From Caulobacteraceae bacterium (GTDB taxonomy: Bacteria; Pseudomonadota; Alphaproteobacteria; Caulobacterales; Caulobacteraceae), in NCBI GenBank assembly GCA_947475465.1, contig CANJLK010000003.1, positions 62,001-126,000 of the forward strand: a stretch of DNA of 64,000 nt, given 5' to 3'. Under the pieces are notes generated by a model. That model made no database searches and was not told the DNA's origin. It was given only the letters and a program-made list of their open reading frames with translations. This document shows, piece after piece, positions 1 through 7,353 of this stretch (positions within the stretch are counted from its first letter, which is position 1; every line of letters starts with the position of its first letter). Made by a program: the position numbers and the translations under genes.

Positions 1-811
1 CGTACCAGCGCGCGTCGAACAGCGGATGCGGGTCCAGGCCCTGGGCCGCACCGAGGGTCACATAGTGCAGCAGGGGCGCGATCCCGGCGGCGCGGGCGTC
101 AGGGTTGCGCTCCAGATACCATTCGCCGGCGAACAAGGGATGCGGCTCCAGACCCTCGCGCCAGCCGGTCCGCAGGTAGTGGATGAGCGGATTTTCGCCC
201 GAGGCGGCGAGGCCGGCCGACTGGCCGACGTAGTAGCGGCTGTCGAACAACGGGTGCGGATCGACGCCCTCGGCGGCGCCTTCGAAGAGATAGTCGCCTA
301 AGGCCGTCAGCCGGCGCTGGGACATGCGCGCGCCGTGGCGGACGCGGTAGGCGGGGGCCCTGAACAGCGGATGCGGGCTGAGGTTTTCGCCGTCTCCCAC
401 CACCAGATAGTGCGCCAGCGGCGCCCATCGGCTCCCGGTCAGGCCGCTCGCCTGGGCGAGGTACCAGCTCTGATCGAAGAGGGCGCGGGGCTGGACGCCC
501 GGATTGGGACCCGCGGAGACATAGGCCCGCAGGGTCGAGGTGGCGCCCGGGATGGACCCCAGGCTCCGGTCCAGGGTCTCGTCCCAGAGTTTCGAGCCGG
601 CCAGCAGCAGCATCCGCCCCGGCGCCTTGGCGCGGGCGAGAAAGCGGGCGAAGCGCACGGAGGCATGACCGGCGCCCGAGCCGACGGCGTGGTAACGCCT
701 GCGGTTGGCGGCCTGCCAGCGGGTCCAGCGGTCCTCGGCGACCCAGGCTCGCTCCGCCTGGGCGGCGCGGCGGGCTTCGATCAGGGCGGCGGGGTCGATG
801 GTTTGCGGCAC
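1..811 (-). CDS. Repeat protein with N-terminal helical region (partial, C-terminus beyond window)
   Basis: The frame is open without a stop from position 811 to the left edge, so about 270 N-terminal residues are visible. Residues 1-60 are Arg/Ala-rich and probably helical; from about residue 108 there are at least four copies of a 37-38 residue repeat of the type LFDxxWYLxxPDxxAxGxxPLxHYLxxGxxEG. The same architecture, including a very similar junction (QPRALFDQSWYLA here), is found in the protein at 5124-6344, so the two look like paralogues. The GTG start lies 19 bases after the sulfotransferase stop, with GCGGGA about 10 bases upstream, which suggests one operon. The repeat is one I recall from alphaproteobacterial glycosyltransferases and some RTX proteins; its function is not known to me. 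No signal peptide is visible. Confidence 0.72.
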   Translation of the reverse strand, partial: MPQTIDPAALIEARRAAQAERAWVAEDRWTRWQAANRRRYHAVGSGAGHASVRFARFLARAKAPGRMLLLAGSKLWDETLDRSLGSIPGATSTLRAYVSAGPNPGVQPRALFDQSWYLAQASGLTGSRWAPLAHYLVVGDGENLSPHPLFRAPAYRVRHGARMSQRRLTALGDYLFEGAAEGVDPHPLFDSRYYVGQSAGLAASGENPLIHYLRTGWREGLEPHPLFAGEWYLERNPDARAAGIAPLLHYVTLGAAQGLDPHPLFDARWY

Positions 812-830
812 GGGCGGATCGGTCCCGCAG

Positions 831-1901
831 TCAGCCGTCGGCCAGGATCTGGTCGAGATGGCCCATGGCCTCGGCGCTTTCGCGGCGCAGGACGTCGATC
901 TCGGCTTCCAGGGCGCGGACATGGCCCTTGTGGGCCGCGAGGATCGCCTGTTTTTCACGGGCGCTCTCAGCACGCTCGAACGCCAGCCGCTGGCGCAGGT
1001 CGAGGAGTTCGGCGCGGGCCGCGTCCAGATCGCGGGTGACGGGCGAGACCAGGACGCCGACGTCCGCCCGGCGCTGCGCCAGTTCGGCGGCTGCGGCCTC
1101 CAGCGGCGCGGCGGATGGCGTCTTGCCCTTTGCGGCGGCCTCGAACCAGGCCAGCACCTGGGCGGTCAGCTCGCCGGCCCAGCCCAACGCCTTCAGGCCT
1201 TCGCCGGCGGCGTTGTGGCTGAGATCCGGCGTCAGGAACCGGTCTATGGCTTTCCCAGCCTTTTCGGTGAGGTTCGGCAGGGACGCCCCGTGGGCCTTTT
1301 CGATCCGCGCGACCTCGCCCCGCCAATCGGCCAGCAGGCCGTCGTAGCTGACGAAGGCGCGCGGCAGGTCGCGGCTATAGGCCTCGGCCGCCAGCATGTA
1401 GGCGCTCCACAGGAGCACGGATTTCTCGGGCGCGAAGCCGTTGCGCCGGGCCAGGGAGCCGGCCACCGCCAGGGGGTGGCGAACCGGGATCACGCAGCGG
1501 GCGGCGACGTCCAGGTCGGCCAGAACGGTCTTCCAGAACGGCATGAGGACGGTGACCCGGGGGTCCTTCAGCAAGGGAAAGCGGCTCTGGCCGAATTCTT
1601 CCTCGAAAAGGGCCTCGGCCCTGTTGAGCCAGCCGCGTTCGGTCTTGCGGGGCAGGGGCCGGTAGGGGAATGCGAAGACGTCGTCCCAGGCCGCGCCCGC
1701 CGCCCGCAGCCGCCCGTCGTTGAGGATGGCGACCTTCCAGGGCTCGAAGTAGCCCTTGGCGTTGTGCTCGTCGCCGGCCATGACATTGGCCGGCAGCGAA
1801 GCGCCGGCGAGCGCCAGGACCTGGGTCACCGCCGAGGTGCCCGAGCGGTGCATCCCCAGGACCAGATAGGCCGTGCGTTCGGTGGCTGTGGCGGCGGTCA
1901 T
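831..1901 (-). CDS. Sulfotransferase-family protein with C-terminal coiled coil
   Basis: 356 residues. The N-terminus carries the P-loop-like GMHRSGTSAV, the 5'-phosphosulfate-binding loop of PAPS-dependent sulfotransferases, and a later LLKDPRVTVLMPFW segment fits the 3'-phosphate-binding region of the family. Residues of about 270-350 form a long Glu/Arg/Ala-rich probable coiled coil, which the family does not usually have and which could mediate assembly with other surface-glycan enzymes. Start 1901 is preferred because the protein then begins shortly before the conserved strand; a longer upstream reading would run into the divergent promoter region. It is the first gene of a leftward pair with the repeat protein and diverges from the glycosyltransferase at 2030. 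The substrate is probably a carbohydrate, inferred from context only. Confidence 0.82.
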   Translation of the reverse strand: MTAATATERTAYLVLGMHRSGTSAVTQVLALAGASLPANVMAGDEHNAKGYFEPWKVAILNDGRLRAAGAAWDDVFAFPYRPLPRKTERGWLNRAEALFEEEFGQSRFPLLKDPRVTVLMPFWKTVLADLDVAARCVIPVRHPLAVAGSLARRNGFAPEKSVLLWSAYMLAAEAYSRDLPRAFVSYDGLLADWRGEVARIEKAHGASLPNLTEKAGKAIDRFLTPDLSHNAAGEGLKALGWAGELTAQVLAWFEAAAKGKTPSAAPLEAAAAELAQRRADVGVLVSPVTRDLDAARAELLDLRQRLAFERAESAREKQAILAAHKGHVRALEAEIDVLRRESAEAMGHLDQILADG

Positions 1902-2029
1902 CGCGGGTTCCGGCGGCGTTCGCCCTGGCTGTACGGTCGCAAGCGGCGCCTCGCAAGGCCCGGGCGCCGGTTGATCGCTGGCGCCTTTCGTTGCACACAC
2001 CCTCCTGCTCGCACAGGAATTCACGCCGC

Positions 2030-4015
2030 ATGGCCGCCACGGCGCTTGCTGACGACGTCCACAGGATCCTCTCGACGGCCCTCGACGGGGCCTTCTATCG
2101 GGCGGTCAATCCGGACCTGGCGGACGCCGGCGTCGATCCGATCCGGCACTATGCCGAGACCGGCTGGCGCGAGGGCCGCGACCCTGCGCCATGGTTCTCG
2201 ACCCAGGCCTATCTGAAGGCCAACCCGGATGTGGCCAAGGCCGGCTGGAATCCGCTGCACCACTATCTGACGCAGGGCCGCCGGCAGGGCCGTGAGATCG
2301 CGCCGGCCGCCACGGCGGCGGCCTATCTGCTCAGCCGCGCGCGCCGCACCATCGACACCGGCTGGACCTTCGAGTCCCTGACGGGCGCAGCCTCTGCAGA
2401 CGCCGTGGCCGACGAGGCCGAGACGGCGCTTCGCCAGCGCGCCCTGGCCGCCACGGAATTCGACGCCGCGTTCTACGCCAGCGCCAATGTCGACGTCGTC
2501 GGCGCGGGCTTCGATCCCCTCGACCATTTCCTGTCCAGCGGGTGGCGCGAGGGGCGTGATCCGACGCCGACCTTCTCGGTGCGCGACTACCTGGAGACCT
2601 ATCCCGACATCGCCCAGGCGGGCGTCAATCCCTTCGTCCACTTCCTGGAGACCGGCCGGGCCGAGGGGCGGATCGCGCGCAACGAACTTGGATTCCGCTA
2701 CGAGATCATCAAGCGGCTGCGGCCGCTGGACGAGCGGGTCGCGGCGGTGGCCAGGGCCTCGGCGCGGCTGAAGCCGGGCGCGGCGGCGGACCTGGCGCAG
2801 GGGCTTGCGGGATCGCGGACCGGCCTGGCCGACCTGCACGTCACCTTCAGCCACGACGACTACACGACCAATACCGGCGGGGTGCAGCTTTGCCTGCAGC
2901 GCGAAGGCGCGCGCATCGCTGCCTTGGGCCGCGACCACCTGCATCTCTATCCGGCCAAGCCGTGGCCGGTGGTCCGCGTGGCGGAGGAGAAGGGCCCGCT
3001 GGGCTTGGTGCTGAACGGCGCGAGCCTGGGCGTCTTCGCGCCGTCGGTGATCGCCAGGGCGCTGGGCAAGGCCGCCTCGGGTGTGAAGCCCGGCCAGCGC
3101 AGCTTCGCCATGCACAGCCTGCTCGGCCACAGCGCGGACGAGACCGCCGACATCCTGGGCGCCGCGGGCCTCAGCGCGGGCTATTTCTGGCTGCATGATT
3201 TCGCCAGCCTGTGCGCCGGCTTCCACCTGCTGCGCAACGACGTGGAGGACTGCGCCGCCCCGCCGCCGCAGAGCCCGGCCTGCGGTATCTGTGTTTACGG
3301 CCCCTGGCGGGCGCGGCATCTGGCTGAGCACCAGCGGCTGTTCGAACGGCTCTCCTTGACGGTGGTCAGCCCGTCGCAGCCGACGCTGGACCTGTGGAAG
3401 GCAAGCTGGAGTTTCCCCAACGCCGGTGAGGTGGTCCTGCCGCACGCCACCCTCGTGGATCGTGGTCCGGCGCCCCGGGCAGCCGCCGAGCGTCCGCTTC
3501 GGATCGCGTTCCCGGCCATGCCGGTCGCCCACAAGGGCTGGGAGGTGTTCCGCGACCTGGTCCAGCGGTTCGGCGACGATCCGCGCTATGAATTCCTGCA
3601 CCTGGGCGGCCGCACGCCGGGCGGCCTGCCGGTCGCCTTCCACCAGGTGGTGGTCACCGACGATGCGCCGCGCGCCATGCAGGACGCGATCGAAAGCCTG
3701 GAGGTGGACGCTGTGCTGGTCTGGCCCCTCTGCCGCGAGACCTTTTCCTTCACCGCCTATGAGGCCGTGGCGGCCGGGGCGGCGGTGATCACCAATCCCG
3801 ACAGCGGCAATGTCGCGGCCTTTGTCGAGACCACCGGACACGGGCGGGTCGTGGCGGACGAAGACGCCCTGGCCGCGGCCTTCGCGAGCGGCGCCATCGG
3901 CGACCTGGCCCGCGCCCGGCGCAAGCCGCGGCTCTACGACCTCAAGTTCAGCGGCCTGACCGTCGACCTGCTTGGGCGCGCCGCCCCGGCCAAGGCCCGG
4001 AGGGCGCGGGCGTGA
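2030..4015 (+). CDS. GT-B glycosyltransferase with four N-terminal repeats
   Basis: 661 residues. Residues of about 18-90 and 143-215 contain four copies of the 37-38 residue repeat (e.g. FYASANVDVVGAGFDPLDHF), in two pairs separated by a 50-residue linker. The remainder, from about residue 270, resembles GT4-type glycosyltransferases and ends with the nucleotide-sugar-binding pattern ETFSFTAYEAVAAG near residue 570, where the two Glu are seven residues apart. It probably transfers a sugar to a surface polysaccharide or glycoprotein in the cytoplasm. ATG 2030 is chosen because AGGA lies about 11 bases upstream; an ATG at 1991 would add 13 uncharacteristic residues. The stop overlaps the next start (GTGA), so the two glycosyltransferases are translationally coupled. 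Donor and acceptor cannot be read from the sequence. Confidence 0.85.
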   Translation: MAATALADDVHRILSTALDGAFYRAVNPDLADAGVDPIRHYAETGWREGRDPAPWFSTQAYLKANPDVAKAGWNPLHHYLTQGRRQGREIAPAATAAAYLLSRARRTIDTGWTFESLTGAASADAVADEAETALRQRALAATEFDAAFYASANVDVVGAGFDPLDHFLSSGWREGRDPTPTFSVRDYLETYPDIAQAGVNPFVHFLETGRAEGRIARNELGFRYEIIKRLRPLDERVAAVARASARLKPGAAADLAQGLAGSRTGLADLHVTFSHDDYTTNTGGVQLCLQREGARIAALGRDHLHLYPAKPWPVVRVAEEKGPLGLVLNGASLGVFAPSVIARALGKAASGVKPGQRSFAMHSLLGHSADETADILGAAGLSAGYFWLHDFASLCAGFHLLRNDVEDCAAPPPQSPACGICVYGPWRARHLAEHQRLFERLSLTVVSPSQPTLDLWKASWSFPNAGEVVLPHATLVDRGPAPRAAAERPLRIAFPAMPVAHKGWEVFRDLVQRFGDDPRYEFLHLGGRTPGGLPVAFHQVVVTDDAPRAMQDAIESLEVDAVLVWPLCRETFSFTAYEAVAAGAAVITNPDSGNVAAFVETTGHGRVVADEDALAAAFASGAIGDLARARRKPRLYDLKFSGLTVDLLGRAAPAKARRARA

Positions 4016-5034
4016 ACGTGCTCTGCTATTCCAGCTTCACCTTCTCCTACCTGAACCGCGCACGGGTGCTGTTTCAGACGGTGCGGCGCTTTCACCCCAC
4101 ATGGGAGCTGGTGGCACTGATCACCGACCGGCCGCCGGAGGGATTCGCCTTCGATCCGGCCGATGAGCCCTTCGACCGCGTCGTGTGGGCCGAGGACCTG
4201 GGTATCCCCGACTACACGGGCTGGCTTTTCAAGCACGACGTGGTCGAGGTGTGCACGGCGGTTAAGGGCCCCTTCATCCACCAGGCCTGCGCCTCAGGCG
4301 CCGACGCGGTGATCTACCTCGACCCCGACACCGCCCTGTTCGGCAGCCTCGATCCGCTGGAAGCCTGGCTGGAAACCAGCGACATCCTGCTGACCCCGCA
4401 CCTTATCGACCCCAACGACCATCCCGCGGCCATCGAGGACAACGACCTGTCGGCCTCGCGCACCGGCATCTTCAACCTGGGCTTCGTGGCGATCCGCACA
4501 ACGGGTGAGGGCGCGCGGTTCGCCAAATGGTGGAACGACCGGCTGCTGGACTGGTGCTACGACGACATGCCGGCTGGCCTCTTCGTGGACCAGCGGTGGT
4601 GCGACCACGTCCCGGCGCTGTTCGACAAGGTCAAGGTTGTCCGCGATCCCGGCTACAACGTGGCCAGCTGGAACCTCAGCACGCGCACGCTTGCGGTGCG
4701 CAAGGACGGGGCGATCACCGTCAACGGCGAGCCCCTGCGCTTTTGGCACTTCACCAAGCTGGGCCCGCTGGGCGACACCATGACCAAGCGCTACGCCGGG
4801 ACCAATTTCCCGGTCTACGAAATCTGGCGCTGGTACAAGGAGCAGGTTGAGGCGGTGACCGACGCGGCCATCCCGGAGCGCTATTGGGCCCACCAGGCCT
4901 ATGCCGACGGCGAGGCGATCCCCAAGGCGCACCGGGTCCTCTACCGCCAGCGCGAGGACCTGCAGGCGGCTTTTCCCGACCCGTTCCTGGCCGGTCCCGG
5001 CAGCTATCGCGAGTGGGTTGCGGCCCACGGCTGA
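4012..5034 (+). CDS. GT-A-type glycosyltransferase (GT8-like)
   Basis: 340 residues beginning at a GTG that overlaps the preceding stop. The early strand MNVLCYSSFTFSYLNRA and the acidic YLDPDTALF near residue 101-108 fit a GT-A fold enzyme whose DxD residues hold the metal and nucleotide sugar. The stretch GIFNLGFVAIR followed by FVDQRWCDHVPALF resembles the acceptor side of GT8-like transferases, and FWHFTKLGP supplies a typical C-terminal His. No signal peptide or membrane segment is visible, so it should act in the cytoplasm. It is coupled to the repeat-bearing GT-B enzyme upstream and followed after 89 bases by the repeat protein at 5124, which implies a shared glycan. The specific sugar is unknown. 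Confidence 0.85.
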   Translation: MNVLCYSSFTFSYLNRARVLFQTVRRFHPTWELVALITDRPPEGFAFDPADEPFDRVVWAEDLGIPDYTGWLFKHDVVEVCTAVKGPFIHQACASGADAVIYLDPDTALFGSLDPLEAWLETSDILLTPHLIDPNDHPAAIEDNDLSASRTGIFNLGFVAIRTTGEGARFAKWWNDRLLDWCYDDMPAGLFVDQRWCDHVPALFDKVKVVRDPGYNVASWNLSTRTLAVRKDGAITVNGEPLRFWHFTKLGPLGDTMTKRYAGTNFPVYEIWRWYKEQVEAVTDAAIPERYWAHQAYADGEAIPKAHRVLYRQREDLQAAFPDPFLAGPGSYREWVAAHG

Positions 5035-5123
5035 TCGCGGCCTGCCTTGACAGGCCGGGGCCTGCGCCTGAGACAACCTGCACAACACCTCCGGAGGGGC
5101 CGCTTGACGTCGCGGTCTGAGAC

Positions 5124-6344
5124 TTGGCCAGCACCGACGCCCAACCGCTTTCCGCGAAGCCCGCCCTGACCGGCGTGGGCGCCAAGGCCCAGCAGGCCGC
5201 GCACCGGGCCGCGGGCCTGCGCGCCGATATCGGCCACTTGCAGGCGCTCGCCCACCAGGCCCAGGTCACCGAGGCCCTGACCCGCGCGGAACTCACCGAG
5301 GCGCTGAGCGAGGCCCTGATCGGCCGCGCCGAGGCCCTGCGACGGGCCGCCAGCCAGACCGCGGAGCGTTATTTCGCCGAGGCCCGGCCCAGGGGCCTGC
5401 GCCGCCGGGCGCGGATCGACCGGGGGCTGGACAGGCTGCTGCTGCGGCTGGGCCAGCCGGGCCGGGTGCGGCTGATCGCCCACGCCGGGGTCTGGGCCAA
5501 CGACGACCTAGCGGCGATCGGCGATTATGTGCGTCGCGGCGCGGACCCGACCGCCCAACCCGACGCATTGTTCGACCAGGCCTGGCATCTGGCCGCCTAT
5601 CCCGCCGTCGCCGCGTCCGGCCTGCCGCCGCTGGTTCACTACCTGGTCTGGGGCGCCAGCGCCGGCCACAGCCCGCACCCGCTGTTCGATCCGGCCTGGT
5701 ACGCCAAGTCCAACGCCTCGGACCTGCGTGGCTCGGGCGTCTCGCCCCTGGAGCATTTCGCCAGGCTGGGCTGGACGCGGGGCCGCGACCCGCATCCGCT
5801 GTTCGACCTGGGGCACTACCTCGGCCAGGGCCCCGACCTCGTGGGCGGTGAAGATCCGGTCAGCCACTATGTCCGCACCGGTTGGCGCCAGGGCCTTTCG
5901 CCGAGCCCGCTGTTCGACGCCGCCTGGTACCGCCGCCAGATGCCGCGCCTGGCCGCGGAGATCGCTCCACTCATCCACTACGTCACCGCAGGCTGGCGTG
6001 AGGGGCTTTCGCCGAGCCCGCTGTTCGACCCCGCCTGGTACCTGGAGCAGTATCCCGACGTGGCCGAGGCGGGGTTCGAGCCCCTGGCCCATTTCCTGGC
6101 CGGCGGCGCCGCGGAGGGCCGCAGTCCCGGGCCCTGGTTCGACCTACCGCACTATGTGGCGGCGCGCGGAGACGCCCTCGACCCGGCGGTCAACCCGCTG
6201 GTCGACTATCTGCAGGGCGGCGCCTGGGCGATCTCCGAGCCGCGACCCGGCTTCCCGACTGCGGCCTACCTGGCGGCCAATCCCGAGTTGGTGCGTGAGG
6301 GGCTGACGCCGTTGGAGCACTGGGCGCACAAGGCGACGAACTAG
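5124..6344 (+). CDS. Seven-repeat protein with N-terminal helical region
   Basis: 406 residues. Residues 15-120 are Ala/Glu/Arg-rich and probably helical (coiled coil around 30-85); residues of about 148-406 consist of seven tandem 37-38 residue repeats, such as LFDPAWYLEQYPDVAEAGF, most starting with LFD or WFD and ending EG/RG plus a Pro-rich joint. It has no recognisable enzymatic domain and no signal peptide. The likely start is TTG 5124, because an in-frame stop lies just upstream at 5118; the strong GGAGGGG at 5092-5099 is rather far away, so the start is uncertain. Its paralogue is at the left window edge. The last codons overlap the convergent DUF6270 gene (shared CTAG). A scaffold or carbohydrate-binding role is only a guess. 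Confidence 0.82.
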   Translation: MASTDAQPLSAKPALTGVGAKAQQAAHRAAGLRADIGHLQALAHQAQVTEALTRAELTEALSEALIGRAEALRRAASQTAERYFAEARPRGLRRRARIDRGLDRLLLRLGQPGRVRLIAHAGVWANDDLAAIGDYVRRGADPTAQPDALFDQAWHLAAYPAVAASGLPPLVHYLVWGASAGHSPHPLFDPAWYAKSNASDLRGSGVSPLEHFARLGWTRGRDPHPLFDLGHYLGQGPDLVGGEDPVSHYVRTGWRQGLSPSPLFDAAWYRRQMPRLAAEIAPLIHYVTAGWREGLSPSPLFDPAWYLEQYPDVAEAGFEPLAHFLAGGAAEGRSPGPWFDLPHYVAARGDALDPAVNPLVDYLQGGAWAISEPRPGFPTAAYLAANPELVREGLTPLEHWAHKATN

Positions 6345-7117
6345 GCGAGCGCGTGGGCGGTGACGCCCAGGGCGGTGAGCTGGCGCCAGATCTCGGCGTA
6401 GTAGTCGGGCGTGTAGTGGAAGGGGCTGAGGCCCCAGGGGTGGTCCGGGTCGGCCACCCGCAAGCCCGGGGCCTCGACGATGGCCAGGGGCGGCGCCAGG
6501 GCGCGGAACTGGTCTTCGTAGCGACGCAAAAGGGCGTTGTGGGCAGCGGGGTCCGTCGGGCGGCCGGGCAGGATTTCGACACCCTCGAGCGGCCGGTCGC
6601 CAGCGGCGGACCGGCGCACATCGGCCCACTGGGCGGCGTGCAGGATCAGGGTGGCGTCCTTGAGCGGCGTGGCGCGGATCAGCGCCGCCATCTGGCCCGC
6701 CGCCTCGCGCCACAGCCGGTCGCAGGCCGGCGACAGGCGCGGCACGTCGCGGGCGCCCCGAAACGCCCGCTGGCTGAGGTAGCCGCTGGTCTCCAGTTCC
6801 CAGCTGCGGGTGGCCAGGGCGTCGCCGGCCGACACCAGGTCGAACCGCTCGTCGATGAAGTCGAAGATCAGGTGGGTGGGACGAAACGCCACAAGCTCGG
6901 CGATCGCGGTCTTGGTCAGGTCAGCCACCACGGCACGGTGGGGCATGGGTTTCAGGTCGCCGGGCGGCGTCCGCGCTGGTCGGAACCCCGCCACGGGCGG
7001 GGCGAACAGACTGGGGAGGCTGGTGCGGCAAATGTACAACAGGCCTGCGCCGGTTTCGCCACTTAACCGCCACACATCGCGGGTTATGCAGCTGCCGACA
7101 ATGGCGACCCTGGACAT
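6341..7117 (-). CDS. DUF6270-like protein
   Basis: 258 residues. It opens with MSRVAIVGSCITRDVW, matching my recollection of DUF6270 proteins, which begin with a GSC-x-RD motif resembling a nucleophile loop, and it ends with FHYTPDYYAEIWRQL, where Asp/His-type residues would complete an SGNH-like site. Members commonly sit in capsule and polysaccharide loci; an esterase or acyl-modifying role is possible but unproven. ATG 7117 is supported by GGAG seven bases upstream; a longer reading from 7225 adds a low-complexity Pro/Arg stretch. It is convergent with the repeat protein and divergent from the type I secretion genes. Confidence 0.72.
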   Translation of the reverse strand: MSRVAIVGSCITRDVWRLSGETGAGLLYICRTSLPSLFAPPVAGFRPARTPPGDLKPMPHRAVVADLTKTAIAELVAFRPTHLIFDFIDERFDLVSAGDALATRSWELETSGYLSQRAFRGARDVPRLSPACDRLWREAAGQMAALIRATPLKDATLILHAAQWADVRRSAAGDRPLEGVEILPGRPTDPAAHNALLRRYEDQFRALAPPLAIVEAPGLRVADPDHPWGLSPFHYTPDYYAEIWRQLTALGVTAHALA

Positions 7118-7353
7118 CAACGCTCCGCCTTGCGGCCGCGCCGGACTTCGTGCGCTCCGCACATCTAGCATGGGCGGGGCGACGCGGCAGGGGGCGGCAT
7201 TGACATGACGAGGGGCGCCAAGCATCTCTCCGCCGGCTCCGGGCGTTCCGGGCGGGAAACTGCGTGGCTGTCAGACGCCCCGCAGCGTTCACCCTTTTTG
7301 GCCAAGTCGGGGTCTATCCTGACGGCACGAACGAACGGCACGGCTCGGCGCGC
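7118..7353. other. Divergent intergenic region before the secretion operon
   Basis: These 236 bases separate two divergent genes and must hold both promoters. On the minus strand, GCTAGATG (complement of 7162-7169) partly resembles the Caulobacter -10 GCTANAWC. On the plus strand TTGACAT near 7200 could be a -35, but no convincing -10 follows. I see no terminator or repeat. Confidence 0.35.

Noticed and set aside
2021..3841. Long minus-strand frame inside the repeat-bearing glycosyltransferase
   Set aside because: It is the antisense of a clear GT-B gene; no domain, low-complexity Arg/Gly/Ala text.
5039..5056. GGCCTG-CCTTGA-CAGGCC hairpin after the GT-A gene
   Set aside because: The stem is only six bases and has no T-run; not enough to call a terminator between genes that probably form one operon.
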